A DNA stretch of 64,000 nt from Nostoc sp. S4 (GTDB lineage Bacteria > Cyanobacteriota > Cyanobacteriia > Cyanobacteriales > Nostocaceae): the NCBI GenBank assembly GCA_029379225.1, contig JAQYWR010000005.1, positions 1-64,000 on the forward strand, given 5' to 3'. Below are positions 46,323 through 54,497 of the stretch, in pieces. Below the pieces are notes generated by a model that saw nothing but the letters and a program-made list of their open reading frames with translations, was not told the origin of the DNA and did no database searches. Every line of letters starts with the position of its first letter. The first letter of the stretch is position 1. The position numbers and the translations under genes were made by a program.

Positions 46323-46403
46323 GCGCTCTGTAAGAGCGCATGGTTCTCCCCCCAACGCAAACGCCTTTTAAGGCGGGGCATTAACACGCTTATGTTGTTG
46401 GGG
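46323..46403. repeat. Cluster of three hairpins
   Basis: A perfect GCGCTCT-GTA-AGAGCGC hairpin (46323-46339), a CGCCTT-TT-AAGGCG hairpin (46362-46375) and an enclosing CCCCAAC/GTTGGGG pairing (46350-46403). The flanks are C-rich repeats (ACACCCCAAACCCTGCCCC). It lies after the kinase gene that ends at 46459 on the minus strand and may terminate it, but no T-run is present. Confidence 0.55.
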
Positions 46404-46458
46404 CTCCCGAGTCTACAGCCCACACCCCAAACCCTGCCCCAACGGGGTATGGTAAGCC

Positions 46459-47937
46459 TCAGCTTGATGACACGAATTCGTTACTGTGTGGCAAAGTGAG
46501 GGTGAATGCTGTTTGACCAACAGATGTTGTTGAGTCAAGGGTGAGATCGCCACGATGTGCCCGGACAATTTCACGGGCTAGGCTTAGTCCGAGTCCAATT
46601 CCTTCTACTTTGCGGGTGCGGGCAGGATCGCTGCGATAAAAGCGGTCAAAAAGGCGGGAGCGATCGCTGGCTGGAATATCAATTGAAGCATTGGTAATCG
46701 TGACGCAAAGCCTTGTTTGAGTTTGTTCGGCATGAATTTGTATCCAACCGTGGGCGAGATTATATTTGATGGCATTACTCAAGAGGTTTTGCAGAACTTG
46801 AATTAGGAGGTCGCGATCGCCCTGTACTTTGAGACCATCAGGAATGTCGGTTTGCACGCTCAAATGAGGAGCCAGCAGTTCTACATCCTCTACCATTTCC
46901 TTGAGCAACTGTGACATATCCACTTCAACTAGATATAAGCTCATTTGTCCTGCATCTGCCAAAGATAGGAGCAAAAGTTTCCGCATAATGCCGCTTAAGC
47001 GACGCACTTCATCCAACAGGTTACTTAAGCGCTGTTGTACTTCCGATCCAGGTTCAACCTGTTGCAGTGTTCGTTCGAGTTCGCCTTGGAGAATGGTTAG
47101 TGGGGTTTTCAACTCGTGAGCAGCATCAGCACTAAAGCGAGAAGCTTGGGTAAAACTGCGTTCCAGGCGTTCTAGCATTTGGTTAAACACCCGAATCAGT
47201 TCGACAAATTCAACATCCGTTGTTCCAATGGGAATCCGCCGATCTAGTCCTTGGACGGTTACCTGTTGAATGACACCTGTTAATTGACCGATGGGATACA
47301 AGGCACTACCAGCAACCAGCCATGCCCCGACGGCAACCAGCAAAAGCGCTCCTGGAATTGATACAAGAAAGATATTGCGAATGATAGCCATCTCTTGGTT
47401 GACGGCTTCCAGGTTAAGGGCAATGGCAACCCGAGCATTGGGAAATCTCGCTGCCCCAATCCGCCAAGTTCCTGTTGCTGTCTGCCGGGAGACAAATTGA
47501 GGTGGACGTGGGGGAGGAAAAGGTGGATTTGTATTCTCTGCGATCGGGGGTCGTTCTCTATTTGGAGGCGGTGGTATAGGTATCAAGCTAATCTGTCGAA
47601 GTAACAGACGATTCAAGTCGAGGTCGGTTTGCACTTTGTTGGATTGGTAAACTGCGTTGCTGTTTGCGTCAAGTACTAAAAGTGCAATCTGAGTTTTTGT
47701 ATTTGTTCCTAAGGTTTGGGTTAATGAGTTTTCGTAGCGTTGCCATTGCTGTGGTTCGGGTGGACGTTCGGGTGGACGGCTTGCCCGCATTAATTGATTT
47801 AACAATTCTGCATCTAGGCGGCTGATCTTAGCTTCGTAAATCTGAAACCAAGAGACTGCACCAAATCCAACTAATGCACCTCCAGCTAAAGCGGCAGATA
47901 ACAAAGCAATCCGGAGTCGAAACGAGGGACGTTTCAT
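46459..47937 (-). CDS. Membrane sensor histidine kinase (partner of the OmpR-type regulator)
   Basis: 492 residues. TM1 at about 8-30 (IALLSAALAGGALVGFGAV), a periplasmic domain of about 150 residues with a proline-rich part (IPPPPNRERPPIAENTNPPF), TM2 at about 185-208 (NIFLVSIPGALLLVAVGAW), HAMP, HisKA (DAAHELKTPLTIL), and HATPase (LQNLLSNAIKYNL, RLFDRFYRSDPART, GIGLGLSLAREIV). Its start overlaps the regulator's stop by four bases (ATGA), so the two are translated together. It is of the CusS/RppB-like class. The sensed signal is unknown; neighbours suggest envelope, metal or aromatic-compound stress. Confidence 0.95.
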   Translation of the reverse strand: MKRPSFRLRIALLSAALAGGALVGFGAVSWFQIYEAKISRLDAELLNQLMRASRPPERPPEPQQWQRYENSLTQTLGTNTKTQIALLVLDANSNAVYQSNKVQTDLDLNRLLLRQISLIPIPPPPNRERPPIAENTNPPFPPPRPPQFVSRQTATGTWRIGAARFPNARVAIALNLEAVNQEMAIIRNIFLVSIPGALLLVAVGAWLVAGSALYPIGQLTGVIQQVTVQGLDRRIPIGTTDVEFVELIRVFNQMLERLERSFTQASRFSADAAHELKTPLTILQGELERTLQQVEPGSEVQQRLSNLLDEVRRLSGIMRKLLLLSLADAGQMSLYLVEVDMSQLLKEMVEDVELLAPHLSVQTDIPDGLKVQGDRDLLIQVLQNLLSNAIKYNLAHGWIQIHAEQTQTRLCVTITNASIDIPASDRSRLFDRFYRSDPARTRKVEGIGLGLSLAREIVRAHRGDLTLDSTTSVGQTAFTLTLPHSNEFVSSS

Positions 47938-48617
47938 AGTTTCTCGTCTGGCTTGCGAAACCGATATCCAACCCCGCGAATGCTTTCAATCGGGCCTGCT
48001 TCATCAATGGGGTCAATTTTTTTACGAATTCGCTGGATACAAACATCCACGACATTGGTGTTGGGGTTAAAGTCGTAGCCCCAAACGTGTTCCAGGATTT
48101 GAGTACGGGTGAAAACTCGTCCGGGAGAGCGCATGAGATATTCCAGAAGATTAAACTCGCGGGTGGTAAGTTCGATCGCTCGTTGATTGTAAGTGACTTC
48201 CCGCGCAATCCGATCGAGCTTGAGCGACCCAACCGCCAGCAAATTTTGGCGTTCGCCCACACTCCGGCGGACAACAGCATGAATTCGAGCCGCTAGTTCT
48301 TCCACAAAAAACGGTTTGGCAATATAATCATCTGCTCCCAAATTCAACCCGGACAAGCGATCGTCGAGTTCATTACGAGCCGTTAATAAAATTACTGGTG
48401 TATTTTGTCCTGAGTGCCGTAGTTGTTTGAGAATTGATAGCCCATCCTTACCTGGCACCATGATGTCAAGTACGATCGCATCGTATTCGTTATCTAATGC
48501 CCGCAGATATCCTTCATCACCGTTGTCGCAATAGTCTACAACAAATCCCTGCTCCTTCAATCCAGCCCGGACGAAGTTAGCAATTTTGGCTTCATCTTCG
48601 ACAAACAAAATGTTCAC
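47934..48617 (-). CDS. OmpR/PhoB-family response regulator
   Basis: 227-residue DNA-binding regulator. Receiver domain 1-120: acidic pocket FVEDEAKI, phospho-acceptor Asp in AIVLDIMVPGKDG, Thr in VILLTARNE, Lys in YIAKPF. Winged helix 125-222: LTTREFNLLEYLMRSPGRVF, VDVCIQRIRKKID, IRGVGYRF. It is the upstream gene of the kinase pair, overlapping by four bases. The 146-bp gap to the divergent secreted-peptide gene holds three spaced motif copies that are repeated, with the same spacing, upstream of a second secreted-protein gene at 50000. These are the likely binding sites of this regulator. Confidence 0.96.
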   Translation of the reverse strand: MNILFVEDEAKIANFVRAGLKEQGFVVDYCDNGDEGYLRALDNEYDAIVLDIMVPGKDGLSILKQLRHSGQNTPVILLTARNELDDRLSGLNLGADDYIAKPFFVEELAARIHAVVRRSVGERQNLLAVGSLKLDRIAREVTYNQRAIELTTREFNLLEYLMRSPGRVFTRTQILEHVWGYDFNPNTNVVDVCIQRIRKKIDPIDEAGPIESIRGVGYRFRKPDEKL

Positions 48618-48675
48618 AAATTATTGATTACTTGAGAAACATTACTCCATTGTAAATTCATTACTATTTGACTCA

Positions 48676-48742
48676 AATTACAAAAATGTAATTCGCAAAC
48701 CAAGCAAGTTGTAATTTTGGGGTGGCTTAATCAAAAATGTAA
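48676..48742. promoter_or_regulatory. Candidate operator array A (divergent promoter)
   Basis: Site 1 is the inverted repeat AATTACA-N4-TGTAATT (48676-48693), site 2 TTGTAATTTTGG (48709-48720), site 3 AATGTAA (48736-48742). Starts are offset by 0, 33 and 60 bp, exactly as in the array at 49908-49974. Site 3 lies within a second inverted repeat, GTGGCTTA-N10-TAAGCCAC (48722-48747). The array lies between the regulator gene and the 48764 gene and could control both. Confidence 0.75.
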
Positions 48743-48763
48743 GCCACATCGAGGTTAACGATA

Positions 48764-49036
48764 ATGAATATTCTTCGAGTCTTAGCTGTAGTAGGGATTC
48801 CTTTGGTAATTGGTACATTTGGTTTTGTTGCACCCCAAGCAAATGCCGAATCTCCATTCAATCCCAGACCACAGATTTCACAACAACGCCCAAGACCGGA
48901 AAATGAATTGCAAAAACCCCATAAAAAACCACAAATCAAGCATCAGCAACGACACCAACAGCCAAAAAAACATCCTCCCAAACCTCAAAATCAAGGTGCA
49001 GTTCCAAATCGCATACCACACAATAACCGTCAATAA
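48764..49036 (+). CDS. Small secreted His/Lys/Pro/Gln-rich protein
   Basis: 90 residues. A clear signal peptide (RVLAVVGIPLVIGTFGF, cut likely after QANA at residue 28) is followed by a disordered, positively charged tail rich in Pro, Gln, His and Lys (KKPQIKHQQRHQQPKKHPPK). Eight or so histidines could bind metal. Its signal peptide is related to that of the 50000 gene (MNIxxVLxxxxIPxxxGTFGF), and both share the same operator array. The intradiol-dioxygenase-like gene follows 80 bp later on the same strand, probably in one transcript. Function unknown. Confidence 0.75.
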   Translation: MNILRVLAVVGIPLVIGTFGFVAPQANAESPFNPRPQISQQRPRPENELQKPHKKPQIKHQQRHQQPKKHPPKPQNQGAVPNRIPHNNRQ

Positions 49037-49116
49037 TCAAGAATTCAGAAGTCCCTCACCAAGAGTGATTCTGACTGCTCAATTCTCAATTCTGAATTCT
49101 TTTTCAAAGCAGGGTG

Positions 49117-49875
49117 ATGAAAAATAACAATCGCCAATTAGCTCGAATTTTCCGACGCAGAGATGTACTTGCTCTATTTCGGGCAGCTGGAACGGCAATA
49201 CTTGTGGTTGGCTGCATACCGAGAAAGTCAAGCCTAGCCGTCCCAGCACCATCTGTAGTCAATTATGCTACGTTGCCTGCGTGTATCGTCAGTCCAGAAC
49301 AAACCGAAGGCCCTTATTTTGTGGATGAAAAGCTTAACCGCTCAGATATCCGTTCCGATCCTACGAATGCTTTAGTGAAATCAGGGACACCACTGCATCT
49401 GATACTGCACATTTCTCAAATTGGTAGTACTGGCTGTACGCCCCTTGGAGGTGCGATCGTCGATGTTTGGCACTGTGACGCACTAGGTGTCTATTCGGAC
49501 GTGGCAGATCCAAATTTTGGTACCGTCGGTCAAAAGTTCTTACGCGGCTATCAAGTCAGCAACGCTAATGGAAATGTTGAGTTCATAACCATTTATCCCG
49601 GTTGGTATGAAGGCAGAACCGTCCATATTCACTTTAAGATTCGCACAGATGGGACATTAGGGCAGCCTTATGAGTTTACGTCCCAGCTATACTTTGATGA
49701 CTCAATTACCAATGAGGTACATAGCCAGACACCTTACACCAGCAAGGGACAGCGCACTCTAAAGAATGCTGATGACGGTATTTTTACTGATGGTGGCGAG
49801 CAAATGTTGCTCAAGCTCGCTAAGAATGGACAAGGTTATGCAGCAACTTTTAATGTTGGGCTGAAGGTTACGTAA
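49117..49875 (+). CDS. Exported intradiol ring-cleavage dioxygenase-like protein
   Basis: 252 residues from the ATG at 49117 (GTG at 49114 possible). The N-terminus has a twin-arginine-like motif (FRRRDVLALF) and a lipobox-like ILVVGC, so it is probably exported folded and perhaps lipid-anchored. The rest matches the protocatechuate/catechol dioxygenase fold: SPEQTEGPYFVDEKLNRSDI, GAIVDVWHCDALGVYSDV, YPGWYEGRTVHIHFKI. The four Fe(III) ligands (Tyr, Tyr, His, His) are all present. Such enzymes open catechol-type rings with O2. An extracellular form may act on phenolic compounds or catecholate siderophores; that is inference. It sits between two co-regulated secreted-protein genes. Confidence 0.88.
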   Translation: MKNNNRQLARIFRRRDVLALFRAAGTAILVVGCIPRKSSLAVPAPSVVNYATLPACIVSPEQTEGPYFVDEKLNRSDIRSDPTNALVKSGTPLHLILHISQIGSTGCTPLGGAIVDVWHCDALGVYSDVADPNFGTVGQKFLRGYQVSNANGNVEFITIYPGWYEGRTVHIHFKIRTDGTLGQPYEFTSQLYFDDSITNEVHSQTPYTSKGQRTLKNADDGIFTDGGEQMLLKLAKNGQGYAATFNVGLKVT

Positions 49876-49907
49876 TTTGGGTACAGGGGTTCTACTTAAG
49901 TGACAAA

Positions 49908-49974
49908 AATTACAAAATTGTAATTTACAAGCAGGGTGAATTGTAATTTTGGGTTAGTTCAATCAGAAATGTAA
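49908..49974 (+). promoter_or_regulatory. Candidate operator array B
   Basis: Inverted repeat AATTACAA-N2-TTGTAATT (49908-49925), TTGTAATTTTGGG (49941-49953) and AATGTAA (49968-49974), with starts offset 0, 33 and 60 bp, identical to array A. The last site ends 25 bp before the ATG at 50000. It is probably bound by the OmpR-type regulator at 47934-48617. Confidence 0.75.
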
Positions 49975-49999
49975 ACAATCTATCTTTTGGGTGTTAATT

Positions 50000-50632
50000 A
50001 TGAATATTCGTAAAGTGTTAGTGCTAGCAGCGATTCCTGTTTGGTTTGGTACATTTGGTTTTTCACTTCATCAAGCAAATGCTGCTAATCAATTCCAGCA
50101 AATTGCCCAAGCAACAAATGCTCCCAACCAACCACCGTCAGAAAAGCAGCGTCCACCGCGAATTGATTTTAAGGCGGCTGCGGCGAAGTTGGGTGTCACT
50201 GAAGGTCAGTTAAAAGCTGCGCTGGGAGTGCCTGCAAATCCTCCAAGTCAACCTAACGGCAATCAGCGTCCGCCTCGTCCTGATTTTAAAGCGGCTGCGG
50301 CGAAGTTGGGTGTGACGGAAGCTCAGTTAAAAGCTGCGCTGGGAGTTCCTGCGAATCCTCCTGGTCAATTCGATGGCAATCACCGTCCACCTCATCCTGA
50401 TTTTAAAGCGGCGGCGACGAAGTTGGGTGTGACTGAAGCTCAGTTAAAAGCTGCGCTGGGAGTGCCTGCCAATCCTCCAAGTCAACCTAACGGCAATCAG
50501 CGTCCGCCTCGTCCTGATTTTAAGGCGGCAGCAGCAAAGCTGGGAGTAACAGAACAACAGTTGATCCAGGCTTTGGGTATTCCGCCTCACCCTCAAGGCG
50601 ATCGCCAAGCACCTCCTCCTGCAAACAGGTAG
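50000..50632 (+). CDS. Secreted protein with four 39-residue tandem repeats
   Basis: 210 residues from the ATG at 50000 (the frame is open to a GTG at 49991, but the ATG aligns with the paralogous signal peptide). Signal peptide to about residue 31 (PVWFGTFGFSLHQANA), then a Gln-rich linker and four repeats of about 39 residues, each a helical unit (DFKAAAAKLGVTEAQLKAAL) plus a Pro/Asn-rich linker (GVPANPPSQPNGNQRPPRP). The helical unit resembles short helical repeats in other secreted bacterial proteins, but no function is known. The last repeat has diverged (TEQQLIQALGIPPHPQG). Co-regulated with the 48764 gene by promoter structure. Confidence 0.8.
   Translation: MNIRKVLVLAAIPVWFGTFGFSLHQANAANQFQQIAQATNAPNQPPSEKQRPPRIDFKAAAAKLGVTEGQLKAALGVPANPPSQPNGNQRPPRPDFKAAAAKLGVTEAQLKAALGVPANPPGQFDGNHRPPHPDFKAAATKLGVTEAQLKAALGVPANPPSQPNGNQRPPRPDFKAAAAKLGVTEQQLIQALGIPPHPQGDRQAPPPANR
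50165..50632 (+). repeat. Four tandem 117-bp coding repeats
   Basis: Units begin at 50165, 50282, 50399 and 50516, each 117 bp (39 codons). Units 1-3 are nearly identical in DNA including synonymous positions, which points to recent duplication or ongoing conversion; the fourth is diverged after its first 25 codons. Confidence 0.9.
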
Positions 50633-50770
50633 TTTGTAATCAAGCCAAGAAATTATTGCGATTCTGATTTAAATAAGGTATATGCGTAGGGGCGCACAGC
50701 TAGCTGTGCGCCCCTACAAGTGTGGTTAATTTATTTGTTTCTCTACTTTAATGACGCAAAGCGCTTTAGT

Positions 50771-53700
50771 TTACCCAGGTAGAGGTAACCCTGTAACTGC
50801 GATCGCACCAGCAATTGCACTAGCTGCAAGCGAAGTTAATGCTGTGCCAAATATCCACCAAGCTGCATTGGCAACGGTTTTTTTGGTTTCTTCAGCTTGC
50901 TTTTTAGCTTGTTGTTGAATTGCTTTTAGGCGTTTTTGGGTTTCTTTTTGAATGCGTTCGGCTCGTTGCAATACGCCATCCCGCGCCGCTTCTATTTGGT
51001 CGATAATCCGGTTGGCGTCTGCTTGCGAAATATCCTCACGAGAACTCAGGACAGCAACTAGGGTGTTGCGGTCGAATTGAGTCAAGCGATCGCGCAAGGC
51101 TTCAAATCCAGCTTCCGGATCGTCGAAGACTTTGGCAAAGTCTTGCTTAATTCCTTCATAGTTGAGTTCTGGACGATCCAGAGAGTTAAGATAGTTGCGA
51201 ATTTTACTAAAAGTCCCATCTAACACTGATTGCACTTTTTGTTGAATCTGTTGGAATTGTTCGACAATGGAATTGCGAACAGATTCGATTCGATCCACAA
51301 TTCGGTTAGCTTCTTCTTCTGAGATATCCTCGCGTTGAGATAGCAGCGCCACAATTGTCGAACGGTCAAATTTGGAGGCGCGATCGCTTAAATTCTCAAT
51401 TCCAGCGCGGGGAGAAGATAACAGCAATTGCAAATCGCGCTTGATTCCTTCGGGGTTGAGTTCTTCTTTATTAGTATTTTGCAAGTAATCTTCGAGATTA
51501 GCTTCAAAATCTGAAATCCTTTGAGTAGTACGCTTTGCTAAACGTCGCGGCGCTTTGAGAATATCGCGAATTGCATCTTCGACGCGATCGATAATCTGAT
51601 TAACTTGTTCTTGGCTTAAGTCTCCCCCCTGACTAAGAAGTTGAACCAAGGTTTCTCGATCGACTTGAGACAAGCGATCGCGCAATGCTAATGCACCCGC
51701 TTTGGGATCGTCGAGTAATGTTTCCAAATCGCGCTTGATACCTTCTGGATCGAGTTCTGCCAAATTGGTATTGCGGAGATATTCTGCAATCGCTTTTGTA
51801 GTTTTTTCGTACTGTTCTTTCGCTTGCTGCGGTGCTTGCAAAATATTATCTCGGACGGCTTCAAGTTGGTCGAGAATTTGGTTTATTTGCTCCTCGCTTA
51901 AATCTTGACGCTGACTGAGCAATTTCACTAGTGTATCGCGGTCAAATTGCGATATACGTGAGCGCAAAAGGCTAATTCCAGCTTGGGGATCTTCTAGTAA
52001 AACTCTAAAATCTCGTTTGATACCTTCGGGATTGAGTTCTTCTTTGTTAGTATTGTGCAAATAATCTTCAACTCTTTGCCGCAATTCATCAGCTTTAGCT
52101 TTTGCTTGTTCTTGCAAGTCTCTGGCACGATTTAAAATTTTATCGCGGTTGCTCTCGAGTTGACTAACAATATTATTCGCTTCTTCTTCGCTGATATCTT
52201 GACGTTGTTGCAGCAATTGTACAAAAGTATCGCGGTCAAATTGCCCGAAGCGATCGCTTAAATCTTCAAAGCCGGCTTCTGGATTTTCTACTAAGCGAGC
52301 AAAGTCCCGTTCTATACCTTCCGGATTGAGTTCGTCTTTGCCAGTTGAACGCAGATAATTTTCAATCCGGGTACGGAAATCTTGACTTTTTGCTCGCGCT
52401 TCGGCCTGTTTTACAGTTTCTAAAACTTCCTGGCGATCGCTTTCCATTTGTTCGGCAATTTCTGTTACCCTAGCTTCGCTGATATCATTTCGCTGCTTCA
52501 ATAAATTTGCAAAATATTCTTGATTTAGTTCTGACAACTCTCGTCTGACGGTTGCCGGATTTGCATTCACGTCATAGATGACTTCTTTAAATTCTTCTTT
52601 GAGGCTAATCCGGTTAAAGTGCCAAGGAAAGGAATTCAAAATGTAGTCTTCTACATCTGCTTTGATTGTATTTTCCTGCGATATTGGCAATCTTGCTGTT
52701 GCTTGTTCTCTCAACTTTTGTAATTGTTGTGTAATTTCTTGGACATCAACATCTTGAACTTTCTCTTTCAGTTTTTGCAACTGAGTTGTAATTTTGTTCA
52801 CATCAATGTCAGAAAGGTTTAGTTTATCCAAAACAGCTGGTACAGCCGCAGTCAAGCCATATCGAACAGCTTGGTTAATTACACCATTACTTTGCTTACC
52901 ATTACCACCTCCAACTGTAACTAATTCCTGAAGTCTTTCACCTAAATCCTCTGAATTTAGTTCTTCGGGAGTAGCAGATTGGAGTAAGTTAATTACTTGC
53001 TGTGTTGGATTTTTCCGATTTAAAGCTTGTTGCCAAGCACCTTCTAATTGCTCAGTAATGCGATTGATATCTTCTTTAGATAAATCAGTGCGATCGCTGA
53101 CTAAATCTACAAAAGTTTGACGGTTGACATTTTGGAATAAATCACTATTAGCAACAGATTGCAAATCTCTATCTTGAATCAGTTGGTCAAATTGAGAACG
53201 AATTTCTTTGAGATCCAACTTTGGTAATTGCACAGAAGCTAAAGAACTTTGCAGTGTATTTTTGATACTTTCAGAGTCAAAACCTGATGTTAATTCTCGC
53301 CGAACTGCCGCTGTAACTTCTTCTGCTGTAGAAACCAATTGTTGTTTGGCAGTATTAGCACTGATACCAGTAGTCGCAGTACCTACCAAAGTTTGAAAAC
53401 CAGAAGTTACAGTACTCGCAATAGAACCAATTAAAGAACCTACTGCGGACGATCCGAACCAAATTATCAGTGAGAAATAAATAGACCAGATGACTACACC
53501 AATAATTGCTCCTAGAAATGCATTTTCGACTAAGCTAAGTTTTACTGCTAGAAAGCAAGCAATAAATAATGCAATACTAGCGGTTATCAATGCCCAAGAA
53601 CCGACTTTACCTTGAACTTTACGAATTTTACTACCTAGCCTTACTGACTCATCATCGTCTGAGTCAATTTCCCACGATGAAATTCCGACAGCAACCGAAA

Positions 53701-53887
53701 AGTTTGTAAATAATAATTGCAAAGCTAAGGCCATTGAAACCCCAGCCAGCAATGCCACTAAGAATTTAGGTCCAGCAAAAAGAACTGATGCTTCTTCTGG
53801 AGTTACTAATTGTTGAGCAAAAGTCATAGGTAGTAATCCTAAAGATAGCGAATCCCATCCTAATATAGATAAAACTCTTGGAAACAT
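50771..53887 (-). CDS. Large membrane protein with six ~97-residue helical repeats
   Basis: 1038 residues, family not recognised by name. The N-terminal 190 residues hold about four hydrophobic segments (FLVALLAGVSMALALQLLF, ALITASIALFIACFLAV, AFLGAIIGVVIWSIYFSLII, then a Gly/Ser-rich re-entrant stretch). The bulk is helical and highly charged. From about residue 415 six units follow, each with (V/I)EDYLxNTNKEELNPEGIKRD, a DPxAG turn, FDRDTLVxLLSQR and DISEEEANRIVDxIE, ending in a linker. A last hydrophobic helix (AAWWIFGTALTSLAASAIAGA) closes the protein. Each unit contains acidic loops (D-x-S-x-E-E) that could be regulatory or ion-binding. Probably an inner- or thylakoid-membrane scaffold. 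Confidence 0.75.
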   Translation of the reverse strand: MFPRVLSILGWDSLSLGLLPMTFAQQLVTPEEASVLFAGPKFLVALLAGVSMALALQLLFTNFSVAVGISSWEIDSDDDESVRLGSKIRKVQGKVGSWALITASIALFIACFLAVKLSLVENAFLGAIIGVVIWSIYFSLIIWFGSSAVGSLIGSIASTVTSGFQTLVGTATTGISANTAKQQLVSTAEEVTAAVRRELTSGFDSESIKNTLQSSLASVQLPKLDLKEIRSQFDQLIQDRDLQSVANSDLFQNVNRQTFVDLVSDRTDLSKEDINRITEQLEGAWQQALNRKNPTQQVINLLQSATPEELNSEDLGERLQELVTVGGGNGKQSNGVINQAVRYGLTAAVPAVLDKLNLSDIDVNKITTQLQKLKEKVQDVDVQEITQQLQKLREQATARLPISQENTIKADVEDYILNSFPWHFNRISLKEEFKEVIYDVNANPATVRRELSELNQEYFANLLKQRNDISEARVTEIAEQMESDRQEVLETVKQAEARAKSQDFRTRIENYLRSTGKDELNPEGIERDFARLVENPEAGFEDLSDRFGQFDRDTFVQLLQQRQDISEEEANNIVSQLESNRDKILNRARDLQEQAKAKADELRQRVEDYLHNTNKEELNPEGIKRDFRVLLEDPQAGISLLRSRISQFDRDTLVKLLSQRQDLSEEQINQILDQLEAVRDNILQAPQQAKEQYEKTTKAIAEYLRNTNLAELDPEGIKRDLETLLDDPKAGALALRDRLSQVDRETLVQLLSQGGDLSQEQVNQIIDRVEDAIRDILKAPRRLAKRTTQRISDFEANLEDYLQNTNKEELNPEGIKRDLQLLLSSPRAGIENLSDRASKFDRSTIVALLSQREDISEEEANRIVDRIESVRNSIVEQFQQIQQKVQSVLDGTFSKIRNYLNSLDRPELNYEGIKQDFAKVFDDPEAGFEALRDRLTQFDRNTLVAVLSSREDISQADANRIIDQIEAARDGVLQRAERIQKETQKRLKAIQQQAKKQAEETKKTVANAAWWIFGTALTSLAASAIAGAIAVTGLPLPG

Positions 53888-54497
53888 ACTATTTTCTCAC
53901 TTGCATTCAATCAAACAGCCATTTTTTGATAAAATTGTCTGTTTATTCAGTCTAGAAATTGAGTTGAATAAGCTTACACTTTCCCAGGTAATAAAGACTT
54001 TCGTCAAAAGTCGTAGTTTTATAAATATTAGTTATTTTAATTACTGGTTTCAAAAAGTTACAAAAATAATATATTGGGCAATTTACACTTAGTTAACTAA
54101 AGAACCTCATTCAAATTACTTATATTTATTAAATTGCTCGTTTGATAACAAATTAATTATCTAATTGGAGAATTTAAATTTGTAATATTTATTTATCTTC
54201 TCCAATTTAACTATGTATTTGTTTAATAAATAACCGGAATTTCAGTAATTAATAATTTTTAATTGTCGAAGTACTAATATTGATTGTTGGAGTTAAAAAT
54301 TAGCTACAAAATTATATTTGATACTGATGTTTTTTACTTACTTTCTTTAGATAAAATCACTTATATCTGTTGATAGATAAAAATTTATTCCAAGCGATTG
54401 ATGAAAAATAAACATAAACATGTATAAATAGGTGTTACTACCAGCTATAACCGAGCTATAAATTTTTGAATAATTTATTTTACAGTGGAGAAAAATA
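53888..54497. other. AT-rich intergenic region
   Basis: 610 bp between two divergent envelope/stress genes, very AT-rich, with no convincing ORF. It presumably contains both promoters. A ribosome site (GTGGAGAAAAATA) precedes the gene at 54498. Confidence 0.45.

Noticed and set aside
53901..54092. 63-codon ORF upstream of the stress gene
   Set aside because: Low-complexity, Phe/Ile/Lys-rich translation expected from AT-rich spacer.
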